Source: GWE2-42-39 sp963668595 (GTDB lineage Bacteria > Bacteroidota > Bacteroidia > Bacteroidales > Prolixibacteraceae). Taken from it: a stretch of 64,000 nt of DNA. Both the position numbers and the translations under genes were made by a program. Shown one piece after another: positions 8,142 through 16,552 of the stretch. The first letter of the stretch is position 1, and each line of letters begins with the position of its first letter. The stretch lies in assembly GCA_963668595.1 (NCBI GenBank), contig OY764876.1, forward strand, positions 1-64,000. Direction: 5' to 3'. The notes beneath the pieces were generated by a model. The model had not been told where the DNA came from, did not search any database, and was given only the letters and a program-made list of their open reading frames with translations.

Positions 8142-8684
8142 TTATTTTACCAACTTCGAAATAGCTTTGAATTCGGGAGCAGAAGCCGAACGGGTAAGTT
8201 CGAATAAAACCGATTCGTAGGAAGTCATTAAAATTCCTTCGTAGCGAAATCGCTCGGCGGCCAAATCAACATTGTCCAGTTCGCGAGAACTGATACAATC
8301 CATCACCACAACCGGAACATAACCTGCTTCTTTCAGGTCGATGGCTGTTTGCAGTACACAAACATGTGATTCTATTCCACAAATAATCACATTGCGGGCA
8401 CCACTATTATGGATTGCTTCAGCAGCTTCCGGTTCATCAAAACAGCTGAAGTCGCGTTTCTCAATTGCACTGAAATCTGGGATTAATTCTTTGATCTCAT
8501 GAATTGTTTCACCGAGTCCTTTGGTGTATTGCTGGGTCACAATCAACGGAATAGCCAGCTCCTGCAAGCCACTGATAAGTGTCCGGCAATTCTTAACCAG
8601 ATATTCCTGATCGGCCATTGCGGGCACCAGTTTTTCCTGAATGTCGATTACTAAACCAACCGTATTTTCTTTTAGAATTCGCAT
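8142..8684 (-). CDS. Isochorismatase-family cysteine hydrolase
   Basis: A 180-residue hydrolase of the isochorismatase/nicotinamidase superfamily, closest in appearance to the YcaC-like group. The catalytic triad is visible: Asp14 in LVIDIQEKLVP, a lysine in IEKRDFSCF near residue 76, and the nucleophilic cysteine in CGIESHVCVLQTA, which also includes the cis-peptide region. The substrate cannot be told from sequence. It is followed downstream by the shared terminator and lies 45 bases after the SIS-domain gene, possibly co-transcribed with it. Confidence 0.88.
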   Translation of the reverse strand: MRILKENTVGLVIDIQEKLVPAMADQEYLVKNCRTLISGLQELAIPLIVTQQYTKGLGETIHEIKELIPDFSAIEKRDFSCFDEPEAAEAIHNSGARNVIICGIESHVCVLQTAIDLKEAGYVPVVVMDCISSRELDNVDLAAERFRYEGILMTSYESVLFELTRSASAPEFKAISKLVK

Positions 8685-8729
8685 GGTATGAAATTTATTT
8701 TAGAAATAATTCAATTGGGGAAAGGGTGC

Positions 8730-9344
8730 TCATTTTTTCTCGCGACTAGCTTGTTCGCGTGATTTATTGCCCAAATAACCTCCATGATGACGTTTGGCGT
8801 ATTCTTCATTCGAAAAACCTATTTTTTCCATCATCAATACAACCAAAACGTCGCCAATAACAGTCATCATAGTCGTTGATGTACTTGGCGTAAGTCCTAA
8901 CAGACAGACTTCTTTGGGGTCGCCGGTAAGCAAACAAACGTCCGACATTTTTGCCAAATCCGAATCAGCTTTGGCCGTAATTACAATCAAAGGTAAGTTT
9001 GGGTATAATTTATCGGCTAATTCAACCAATTCCAGAATTTCACGTGTTTTTCCTGAATTGGAAATCAATAGTAAGGCATCGTTGGGTTGCACTACACCCA
9101 AATCGCCGTGTTGTGCATCCGAAGGATGAAGAAAAACCGCAGGAGTCCCGGTTGAACTAAAAGTGGTTGCAATGTTCAGAGCAATTTGTCCTGCTTTGCC
9201 CATTCCGCTGGCAACTAATTTACCACCTTTACGATGTACACGCTCATCAATAATCTGAATAGCTTTTTCAAATTCCCCGGTGATGGGGATATTGCGGATT
9301 GCTTCAGCTTCGTGCTCAAGCACTGCTTTAATTTTTTCAATCAT
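8730..9344 (-). CDS. SIS-domain sugar isomerase, KpsF/GutQ-like (arabinose-5-phosphate isomerase type)
   Basis: A 204-residue protein with one sugar isomerase domain: ASGMGKAGQIALNIA, HPSDAQHGDLGVV and ISNSGKTREILELV, with LGLTPSTSTTMMTVIGD near the end. These match KpsF/GutQ/KdsD enzymes, which interconvert ribulose 5-phosphate and arabinose 5-phosphate for Kdo synthesis. It lacks the two C-terminal CBS domains of full-length KdsD (about 320 residues), as some Bacteroidota members do. A 3-hexulose-6-phosphate isomerase role is a less likely alternative. A clear -7 box lies upstream at 9364-9371. Confidence 0.85.
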   Translation of the reverse strand: MIEKIKAVLEHEAEAIRNIPITGEFEKAIQIIDERVHRKGGKLVASGMGKAGQIALNIATTFSSTGTPAVFLHPSDAQHGDLGVVQPNDALLLISNSGKTREILELVELADKLYPNLPLIVITAKADSDLAKMSDVCLLTGDPKEVCLLGLTPSTSTTMMTVIGDVLVVLMMEKIGFSNEEYAKRHHGGYLGNKSREQASREKK

Positions 9345-9363
9345 GGCGTTTTTTTTTCTGATG

Positions 9364-9371
9364 CAAAACTA
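9364..9371 (-). promoter_or_regulatory. -7 promoter box for the SIS-domain gene
   Basis: The minus strand reads TAGTTTTG (TAnnTTTG), ending 19 bases before the ATG at 9344. Confidence 0.55.
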
Positions 9372-9695
9372 CTTGAAAAAACTCATCGGGCAATATTGTT
9401 TCTCTATTTTCTCAGAGGTAAACACGAGTGTTGTACCACCAGTGAGGGGTTGATTGAAAATAGTTAGGGGCATGATATTTTTTCTTTTCCGCGTAATAAA
9501 CCCTGATTGAATGATAAACACAGACCCTTGTGTTTTGTATTAAAAATATGTTTTAAAAAACATTCCCAAACATTTGAGGAACATAGGTGTTAGTATGTTT
9601 TAAAATATCGAAAAACCATGCTGTTTACAGCTGTGTATTTATTGGTGTTTCGTTATTTTTAAGGAAGTTATATTGCTAACCTTTAAATAATTACT
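9372..9695 (+). promoter_or_regulatory. Upstream region of sucCD with repeated AT-rich motif
   Basis: This is the rest of the 351-base gap between divergent genes. The 12-base direct repeat TATGTTTTAAAA occurs at 9547-9558 and 9594-9605. A short dyad, GCTGT-TT-ACAGC, occupies 9620-9631. No good TAnnTTTG box is seen close to the sucC ATG. The repeats could be regulator sites; no gene is visible. Confidence 0.45.
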
Positions 9696-10829
9696 ATGAA
9701 GATTCATGAATACCAGGCGAGGCAGCTGTTTCGGCAGTATGCCATTCCTGTCCCGGATGACCAGCTTTGTCATTCGGTATCCGAAGTCGAGGAGGCTTCA
9801 AAATTGTTTTCTGGCATGATGGTGGTTAAAGCACAGGTACTGGCCGGCGGGAGAGGCAAGGCCGGAGGTGTGAAATTAGCCCGCACTGCGGAAGAGGCAG
9901 TTACTAATGCCGGAAATATTTTGGGAATGGATATCAAAGGTTATACGGTTGAAAAAGTTTTATTGACTAAAGCCGTCGATATCCGGAAAGAATTCTATGT
10001 GGGATTAATTAACGACCGGAATTCCAAATCGGTGGTGCTGATGGTGAGTTCGGAAGGTGGAGTGGAAATTGAGGAAGTGGCAAAAAACAATCCGGAAAAA
10101 ATTTTGAAATTTTCCATTGATTCGTTGACAGGATTGCAGGCTTTCGAAGCCCGGAACATTGCATTCAAGCTAACCGGGAACATTCAGTTGGCTCGCCAGT
10201 CTGCATTAATTTTTCAGAAATTATATAAGTTATACATCGAAACAGATGCAACGTTGGCTGAAATAAACCCAATGATTGTGGATGAAAACGATCAAGTATG
10301 GGCCATTGACGGAAAAATGAATTTTGACGACAATGCTCTGTTTCGCCAGCCGGAAATCCTGGCAATGCGCGAACCCGATGAGGAGGAGAAAAAAGAAATT
10401 GATGCACATGAAAAAGGCTTGTCGTACATTAAACTTGACGGAACCATTGGGTGTATGGTAAATGGGGCAGGTCTGGCCATGGCAACGATGGACATGATTA
10501 AATTGTACGGCGGATCTCCGGCTAATTTTCTGGATATTGGCGGAAGTTCTAATCCTCGTAAAGTGATTGATGCCATGAATATTTTGCTTTCTGATAAAAA
10601 TGTCAAAGCAGTCATGATTAATATTTTCGGTGGAATTACTCGCTGCGACGATGTGGCCCGGGGACTGATTGACGCCTTGAAACAGATTGATACGAAAATA
10701 CCGATTGTGGTTCGTCTTTCAGGAACCAATGCAGCAGAAGGTCTGGAACTACTCAAACAAACTGGTTTGCCAACAGTTCGAACCATGAGCGAGGCAGCTC
10801 AAAAAGCAATCGAGTTAAGTAAATTGTAA
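9696..10829 (+). CDS. sucC: Succinate--CoA ligase (ADP-forming) subunit beta
   Basis: A 377-residue ATP-grasp protein opening with the family signature MKIHEYQARQLF. Further matches are AQVLAGGRGKAGGVK, the Mg-nucleotide region EINPMIVDEND, and the CoA-ligase half GGSSNPRKV and NIFGGITRCDDVARG. It joins SucD to interconvert succinyl-CoA and succinate with nucleotide phosphorylation in the TCA cycle and in propionate metabolism. It is 11 bases upstream of sucD. Length is close to the usual 385-395. Confidence 0.96.
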   Translation: MKIHEYQARQLFRQYAIPVPDDQLCHSVSEVEEASKLFSGMMVVKAQVLAGGRGKAGGVKLARTAEEAVTNAGNILGMDIKGYTVEKVLLTKAVDIRKEFYVGLINDRNSKSVVLMVSSEGGVEIEEVAKNNPEKILKFSIDSLTGLQAFEARNIAFKLTGNIQLARQSALIFQKLYKLYIETDATLAEINPMIVDENDQVWAIDGKMNFDDNALFRQPEILAMREPDEEEKKEIDAHEKGLSYIKLDGTIGCMVNGAGLAMATMDMIKLYGGSPANFLDIGGSSNPRKVIDAMNILLSDKNVKAVMINIFGGITRCDDVARGLIDALKQIDTKIPIVVRLSGTNAAEGLELLKQTGLPTVRTMSEAAQKAIELSKL

Positions 10830-10840
10830 AAACGGAAAGT

Positions 10841-11710
10841 ATGAGCATTCTTATCAATAAAAATACGAAGCTGGTAGTTCAGGGAATTACTGGTCGCGAC
10901 GGAGCTTTTCATGCGTCGAAAATGAAAGAGTACGGAACCAATGTCGTTGCGGGTGTTTCTCCCGGAAAAGGAGGCGAAACAATGCATGGAATTCCTGTTT
11001 TCGATTCGGTGGAAGATGCAGTACAAAAAACAGGAGCTAATACGTCGATTATTTTTGTGCCGGCAGCTTTTGCCGCCGATGCAATTCTCGAAGCTTCTAC
11101 TGCCGGAGTAGAACTGGTGATTGCAATCAGCGAGGGAGTTCCGGTGGCTGATATGATGCGGGTAATGCCTGTTTTGAAACGAAACGGGACTCGCTTGATT
11201 GGGCCGAATTGCCCGGGATTAATTACTCCTGGCGAATCGTTAGTGGGAATTTTGCCCGGAAATATTTTTCTGCCCGGAAATGTGGGTTTGATGTCGAGAA
11301 GCGGAACTCTGACTTATGAAGTGGTGAACTTACTTACCGAAAACAAAATGGGGCAAACAACCTGTGTGGGCATAGGCGGAGATCCAGTTGCCGGACTTTA
11401 TTATCTCGACTTATTGGAAATGTTTGAGAACGACCCGGACACCGATGCTGTGGTGTTGATTGGCGAAATTGGTGGCGATGCCGAAGAGCAGGCAGCCCGT
11501 TATATTGCTGAAAAAATGACCAAGCCAGTAGTCGCTTTTATTGCCGGACAAACTGCACCTCCGGGGAAACGAATGGGGCATGCCGGTGCAATTATTTCGA
11601 GCGGATCGGGTACTGCAGAAGAAAAAATTGCAGCATTCAACCGAGCAGGAGTACCGGTTGCCAAAGAACCCTCCGAAATTCCATTCTTACTCAAGAAAAA
11701 GATGGCCTAA
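10841..11710 (+). CDS. sucD: Succinate--CoA ligase subunit alpha
   Basis: A 289-residue CoA-binding and ligase protein. It has KLVVQGITGRDGAFH, PAAFAADAI, GPNCPGLITPGES, SRSGTLTYEVV and the phosphohistidine loop KRMGHAGAIIS, where the histidine carries the phosphate during catalysis. It partners SucC, encoded immediately upstream, and is followed by a strong terminator, so sucCD is a two-gene operon. Confidence 0.97.
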   Translation: MSILINKNTKLVVQGITGRDGAFHASKMKEYGTNVVAGVSPGKGGETMHGIPVFDSVEDAVQKTGANTSIIFVPAAFAADAILEASTAGVELVIAISEGVPVADMMRVMPVLKRNGTRLIGPNCPGLITPGESLVGILPGNIFLPGNVGLMSRSGTLTYEVVNLLTENKMGQTTCVGIGGDPVAGLYYLDLLEMFENDPDTDAVVLIGEIGGDAEEQAARYIAEKMTKPVVAFIAGQTAPPGKRMGHAGAIISSGSGTAEEKIAAFNRAGVPVAKEPSEIPFLLKKKMA

Positions 11711-11737
11711 AAATCGTCTCTGGAAATTTTAAAATAC

Positions 11738-11781
11738 AAAAACACGAAGTGCTGAATTTGAGATGTACTTCGTGTTTTTTT
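11738..11781 (+). terminator. Intrinsic terminator after sucD
   Basis: AAAAACACGAAGT (11738-11750) pairs with ACTTCGTGTTTTT (from 11767), and the run of T ends at 11781. The A-rich left arm would also serve the convergent histidine kinase gene, whose stop is at 11786. Confidence 0.9.
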
Positions 11782-11785
11782 GTGC

Positions 11786-13090
11786 TTAATCGGCCAATGG
11801 GACAGAAAAAGCAACGGAGGTGCCTTTGCTCTCAGAACTGTCAATCTTTATTTTTCCATTGTTGCATTGCACAAACTCTTTAATCAAAAGTAATCCGATG
11901 CCGGTGCTGTTTTCATACAAAATATCATTCGGTTTAATTGATAGCGCTTGTTGAATTCGTTCCAATGTCGGAGCCGGTATTCCCGGTCCATTGTCGGTAA
12001 CCGATATTTCCATGAAATCACCTTTTTCTTTAGCTTTTATGGTAATTTGCCCGTTTTCGTGGGTGTATTTGACTGCATTCGAAACCAAATTACGAACAAT
12101 AGCACAGAGCATATCATAGTCGGCAAATACTTCCGAATTGCTTTTCACTTTCAGAAATACCGATATTTTCTTTTTTTCAATTTCCGACTCGAATAATTCG
12201 AGTACTTCTCGGTAAACTTTCTCAATTTTAACCAGACTGGGTTTGCAAGGGAAAGTATCTTCTTTTATCATCGTCCAGCGAAGCAAATCATGCAGTAAGT
12301 GCATGTTTTTCTCCGAAGAGTCGGCCATTGTGTGAATCAGATCTTTGCGTCCTGATTCATCCAGTTCGGTATAATTTTTATCTAGCATTTCGCTGGCAGA
12401 ATAAAAACCGGCAAGCTGATTTTTTAAATCATGTGAAATGATGGATAGAAATTTTTCGCGGTTGATAGACAGATTTTTATAATCCTCTCTGCTTTTTTCG
12501 AGCGACTCGGCTGTTTTTTGCAGTCGAAGATAGATTTGTTCAAAGACCATCTCATTCAGATAGGCCAAAAATGAAATCAAAATAAAACAGATGGCCACTC
12601 GAAGCAGATAATTATACGAATAATCAGCAGCCCATTGACCTCTGCCAATGGAAATGCAGGTGATTATTACGACTAAAAAGGCGAATAAAATAACAATCCC
12701 GCGTTTTCGTCCGAGCAATAAAAGAATGGGTAGAGGCATTAGCAAACTAAATAAAAGTCCGGTGTGCTCAATTCCTCCGGTGATCGAATAGAATACAATT
12801 ACTGCGGCCAGACAAAAAACAAAAAAATGAGACGAAAATGCCAACATCTTTTTCTTTCTGAAAAGAAAATAAGCTGCTGAAATACAGGTCAGAATAGAGC
12901 TGTCAATCAGTGCATGGCGATAGTCGGTACGAACCATGCTCATGATAATGAAGAAGACCAGCACAACGCTCATCAAATAATAAAAGATGGACAGAAAAAC
13001 GCTTTTCTTTTTGCCGTTCAGGGAGCTGTAAAGATCCAGATCAGCATTGATCAGCCAAATTTTTGTGCCGGAGAAAAGGTCTTTGGTCAT
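11786..13090 (-). CDS. Membrane-bound sensor histidine kinase
   Basis: 434 residues. The N-terminal ~190 residues hold about six hydrophobic membrane segments with no extracytoplasmic sensor domain. A short coiled linker leads to the HisKA box FLSIISHDLKNQ, with the phosphoacceptor His at about 220. An HATPase domain follows: NLVSNAVKYTHENG (N box), VTDNGPGIP (G1) and STGIGLLLIKEF (G2). No receiver domain or response regulator gene is adjacent, so it is an orphan kinase here. It starts 51 bases after the map stop and may share its transcript. The signal sensed is unknown. Confidence 0.92.
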   Translation of the reverse strand: MTKDLFSGTKIWLINADLDLYSSLNGKKKSVFLSIFYYLMSVVLVFFIIMSMVRTDYRHALIDSSILTCISAAYFLFRKKKMLAFSSHFFVFCLAAVIVFYSITGGIEHTGLLFSLLMPLPILLLLGRKRGIVILFAFLVVIITCISIGRGQWAADYSYNYLLRVAICFILISFLAYLNEMVFEQIYLRLQKTAESLEKSREDYKNLSINREKFLSIISHDLKNQLAGFYSASEMLDKNYTELDESGRKDLIHTMADSSEKNMHLLHDLLRWTMIKEDTFPCKPSLVKIEKVYREVLELFESEIEKKKISVFLKVKSNSEVFADYDMLCAIVRNLVSNAVKYTHENGQITIKAKEKGDFMEISVTDNGPGIPAPTLERIQQALSIKPNDILYENSTGIGLLLIKEFVQCNNGKIKIDSSESKGTSVAFSVPLAD

Positions 13091-13141
13091 TGGTTGCAGT
13101 TTTGACTAAAGATAGCACTTTTCAGTACCGAAGTCAATGCA

Positions 13142-13900
13142 TTAGGGCAAAGTCAGAATTTCATAGCCTGTTTCAGTAATCAAAATAGTGTGCTCGAATT
13201 GTGCCGATAATTTATTGTCCACTGTTCGGGCCGTCCAGCCATCGTGTTTGTCGGTAACCGTTCCTGGTTTCCCCTGGTTAATCATTGGCTCAATCGTGAA
13301 AGTCATCCCGGGACGCATGCGAGGTCCGCTATTTCTTCGTGCAGCATGGTCAACCTGTGGTTCTTCGTGAAAATCAATTCCAACGCCATGTCCGCAGAAT
13401 TCATACACCACACTGTATCCTTTTGCTTTGGCATACCGGCTGATGGCAAAACCAATATTTCCGAAGAAATTACCCGGAGTAACTTGCTGGATGCCCAATT
13501 CAAGGCTGTGGCGGGCAACTTCAATTAAATCGAGCGCTTCGGGTGAAACGGTTCCAACGGTAAACATGCTGCTGGTATCACCATAATAGCCGTCGAGAAT
13601 GGTGGTGATGTCGATATTCAGGATGTCGCCATCTTTTAAAATTGTTTTTTCGGAAGGAATGCCATGGCAAACCACTTCGTTGAGTGAAATACACGACGAT
13701 TTTGGGTAGCCATTATAGCCCAATGTTGCGGGAATAGCTCCGTGAGAACGTACGAATGACTCGATTTGCTGGTCGATGAATTCAGTAGAAACTCCTTCTT
13801 TTACAAATTGCCCTGCAAAAACAAGAGCTTGTGCTGCAAGTTTGCTGCTTTTTCTGATCCCCTCAATTTGTTCGGGAGTTTTAATAATGATCCTATCCAT
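13142..13900 (-). CDS. map: Type I methionine aminopeptidase
   Basis: A 252-residue pita-bread-fold metallopeptidase that removes the initiator methionine from nascent proteins. The five metal ligands are visible in their usual contexts: LNIDITT, YGDTSSMF, CGHGVGIDFHE, FTIEPM and QFEHTILIT. Length matches type I bacterial enzymes with no N-terminal extension. It is transcribed away from the acyl-ACP thioesterase gene, with the histidine kinase gene downstream. Confidence 0.96.
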   Translation of the reverse strand: MDRIIIKTPEQIEGIRKSSKLAAQALVFAGQFVKEGVSTEFIDQQIESFVRSHGAIPATLGYNGYPKSSCISLNEVVCHGIPSEKTILKDGDILNIDITTILDGYYGDTSSMFTVGTVSPEALDLIEVARHSLELGIQQVTPGNFFGNIGFAISRYAKAKGYSVVYEFCGHGVGIDFHEEPQVDHAARRNSGPRMRPGMTFTIEPMINQGKPGTVTDKHDGWTARTVDNKLSAQFEHTILITETGYEILTLP

Positions 13901-14058
13901 TTCCGAAATAAATTTTGTGCAAAAGTGGTTAATGCTCGTGTTATTTCAAAGCTGAACAATGGATTTGTCGAAAAGTTTATCCAGTCAGACGAAAAAATGG
14001 GTTGTGAATTTCGGTCGCTCAAAAAATAATTGTTCTTTCACATTTATTTTTCTGAAAG

Positions 14059-14814
14059 ATGAGTCATAACGAAACATTAAAATACGAAAAAGAGTTCGTG
14101 GTTCATTCGTACGAAGTGAACCGTTTTGGGCAGGCTTCGCTCTGTTCGATATTCAATTTTCTGAATGAAATTGCCTGGGAGCATGCGCAAAAACTAAATT
14201 GGGGATTCGATGCATTGAAAAACCATCATTTGTTTTGGGTCCTGTCGCGCATTTCGTTGCAAATTGAAAAATATCCGAAGTGGCAGGAAAAGTTTACGCT
14301 TCACACCTGGCCTCGTGGTACAGATGGAATGTATGCATACCGCGAATTCCGGGGCGAAAGCAGTACCGGCGAAACTATTTTCAGAGCCAGTTCGGCCTGG
14401 TTAATTCTTGATTTAGATACCAAACGAATTTTCCGATTGGGAAATCTTCGCGATGAATTTCCGAACCTGACTGACGAGATGGATATTGAGCGCCCGGAAA
14501 AAATAAAATTACAGGGGCATTCATCTGAATTGTCTTTCGAACCGGTGCATTTTACTGATATTGATGTGAATCAGCATTTCAATAGCGTGCGCTTTGTTGA
14601 GCGTGCTTTGAATCGTATTGGTATTGATTTTCTGAATCAGCATGAAGCACAACAGATGGAGGTAAATTATCTGAAAGAAGGTTTGCCGGAAGATCGTTTG
14701 GCGGTGTCGCGCACAAACATAACCGACAGTGAAGATTTGATCACGCTGGTACGCGAATCGGACGAGGCTGATTTATGCGCGATTCGTATTAAATGGAGAC
14801 AACGATCGGAATAA
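14059..14814 (+). CDS. Acyl-[acyl-carrier-protein] thioesterase (FatA/FatB family)
   Basis: A 251-residue double hot-dog protein. The N-terminal repeat has EVNRFGQASLCSIFNFLNE and VLSRISLQIEKYP, followed by WPRGTDGMYAYREF. The C-terminal repeat carries DIDVNQHFNSVRFVE, matching the catalytic Asn-His region of plant and bacterial acyl-ACP thioesterases. It releases free fatty acids from acyl-ACP in the cytoplasm. It lies alone on the plus strand, convergent with miaA, the stops being only 10 bases apart. Confidence 0.9.
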   Translation: MSHNETLKYEKEFVVHSYEVNRFGQASLCSIFNFLNEIAWEHAQKLNWGFDALKNHHLFWVLSRISLQIEKYPKWQEKFTLHTWPRGTDGMYAYREFRGESSTGETIFRASSAWLILDLDTKRIFRLGNLRDEFPNLTDEMDIERPEKIKLQGHSSELSFEPVHFTDIDVNQHFNSVRFVERALNRIGIDFLNQHEAQQMEVNYLKEGLPEDRLAVSRTNITDSEDLITLVRESDEADLCAIRIKWRQRSE

Positions 14815-14824
14815 CGAGAGATAT

Positions 14825-15757
14825 TTAGTCTTCCATCCAGCGAAGAATCTGTGCTGTTTTTTCGTCATCAGGCATGTAGCCGTCAAGCCAATGAATAAGT
14901 GTGCCTTGCCGCTCCATTCTTCGGAACCAGGTCATTTGTCGTTTGGCAAACTGATGAATGGCTGTGTTGAGTTGGTCGAACATTTCCTGGTAACTGATTT
15001 GTCCGGTTAAATGCCAGGTTAGGTATTTGTATTCCAATCCGTAATACGTGAGTTGCTCCGGAGTCAGTCCCTGATCGAGCAGTCGTCGTGCTTCATCAAT
15101 CATTCCTTCGTTTAGTCGTTGTTTCAAGCGTTCGGTAATTCGTTTTCTTCTGGAGAGACGATCAAATTTTACTCCAACGACCAGACTATTTAATTCTGGC
15201 ATTTTTAAGTCTGTTTCGGGATGAAGAAGGCAATGTTCTTCAATTTCGATGGCACGAATAGCGCGTTTTGTGTTTTCAATGTCAGTTTGGTTATGGAGCT
15301 GACTTTTATATTTCTTTAAAATTTCGGTCAGTTCTTCCAGCGACTTATTTTCAAGTTGAAGGCGCAATTCTTCGTTGTGCGGAACTTGAATCAATCGGTA
15401 ATTATTCAATACTGCTTCGAGGTATAGACCACTTCCTCCGCATAATACCGGAAATTTGCCACGTTGCTGAATGTCGTCGAATGCTTGCAGAAAATCACGT
15501 TGATATTCAAAAACATTGTATTCGTAGCCAGCATCCACGATGTCAATCAGGTGAAACGGAATTTGGTTGCCATCAATCATATAATCTGCATAATCTTTGC
15601 CTGTGCCAAGATCCATGCCCCGGTAAACCTGGCGCGAGTCAGCCGAAATTATTTCGCCATCAATACGGTGGGCAAGACGGGCAGCTACACCGGTTTTTCC
15701 TCCTGCCGTTGGTCCTAAAACGGTGATCAGATTATATTTTGAATTGCTTTTTTGCAT
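14825..15757 (-). CDS. miaA: tRNA dimethylallyltransferase
   Basis: A 310-residue protein with the N-terminal P-loop LGPTAGGKTGVAARLA. It continues with ISADSRQVYRGMDLGTGK, PFHLIDIVD, CGGSGLYLEAVLN and the C-terminal KRQMTWFRR. It transfers dimethylallyl to A37 of tRNAs reading UNN codons (i6A), the substrate of MiaB. A MiaB-like gene is at 5053-6423. Length is normal for the family. Confidence 0.96.
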   Translation of the reverse strand: MQKSNSKYNLITVLGPTAGGKTGVAARLAHRIDGEIISADSRQVYRGMDLGTGKDYADYMIDGNQIPFHLIDIVDAGYEYNVFEYQRDFLQAFDDIQQRGKFPVLCGGSGLYLEAVLNNYRLIQVPHNEELRLQLENKSLEELTEILKKYKSQLHNQTDIENTKRAIRAIEIEEHCLLHPETDLKMPELNSLVVGVKFDRLSRRKRITERLKQRLNEGMIDEARRLLDQGLTPEQLTYYGLEYKYLTWHLTGQISYQEMFDQLNTAIHQFAKRQMTWFRRMERQGTLIHWLDGYMPDDEKTAQILRWMED

Positions 15758-15931
15758 GGCGCACAGTTTTTATTGAATCGCTATTTCTGTTATGCAAAAT
15801 AATGGATTTTTATCATGCATTCAGAGAAGAAAATCACATAAATGGTTCGGAGCGGTATTAAGTCGTCGTGATTTTGTTTATTTTCGCAGGCTTAAAGTTT
15901 TATTTTTCGCATTTTAGTTGAACGAAATCAG

Positions 15932-16390
15932 ATGGCACACCAGCAGCAAAATATCAACATACGAAACAAAAAGGCATTTTTTGAATACGAAATGCTTGAA
16001 ACGTTTGTGGCTGGTATTCAGTTGGCCGGAACAGAAATCAAATCGATTCGTAACGGGAAGGCAGGTTTGGTTGATTCGTTTTGCCAGTTTGTACTGGGCG
16101 AATTGTATGTGAGAAACCTGCATATTTCGGAATATGATTTTGGCAACCTGAATAATCACGAAGCCAAGCGCGACCGAAAACTTTTACTTCAAAAACGCGA
16201 ATTAGCCAAGCTGTCGAAAAAAATCAAAGAAAGTGGGTTGACCATTATTCCGTTGAAATTATTTCTGAATGAAAAAGGTTTGGCAAAACTCGAAATTGCC
16301 CTGGCCAAAGGAAAAAAAGTATATGACAAGCGCGAGACCCTGAAAGCCAAGGATTCGAAGCGAGACATGGATCGGGCAATGAAGTATTGA
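15932..16390 (+). CDS. smpB: SsrA-binding protein SmpB
   Basis: 152 residues. The SmpB core is plain: NKKAFFEYEMLETFVAGIQL, GTEIKSIRNGKAGLVDSF, YVRNLHISEY and RDRKLLLQKREL. The basic C-terminal tail ends KRDMDRAMKY. It binds tmRNA and brings it to stalled ribosomes. No tmRNA gene is visible in the window. A TATTTTCG-like -7 variant stands about 60 bases upstream. Confidence 0.97.
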   Translation: MAHQQQNINIRNKKAFFEYEMLETFVAGIQLAGTEIKSIRNGKAGLVDSFCQFVLGELYVRNLHISEYDFGNLNNHEAKRDRKLLLQKRELAKLSKKIKESGLTIIPLKLFLNEKGLAKLEIALAKGKKVYDKRETLKAKDSKRDMDRAMKY

Positions 16391-16502
16391 TGCCTGTTGA
16401 TTTATTCTTTTAATCCGACTGACCTTTCTCATAGTTATTCCGGCAGAAAACCTTTCTTTTTACGAGTTTGTTGCAATATCAGGCAATTGCATACAAATAA
16501 GT

Positions 16503-16510
16503 TATATTTG
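16503..16510 (+). promoter_or_regulatory. -7 promoter box for the C69 dipeptidase gene
   Basis: TATATTTG is a perfect TAnnTTTG match 42 bases before the ATG at 16553. Confidence 0.6.
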
Positions 16511-16552
16511 CTGAACCCGAAAAAATAAGTAAAAATAAATACGAACAGAGAG

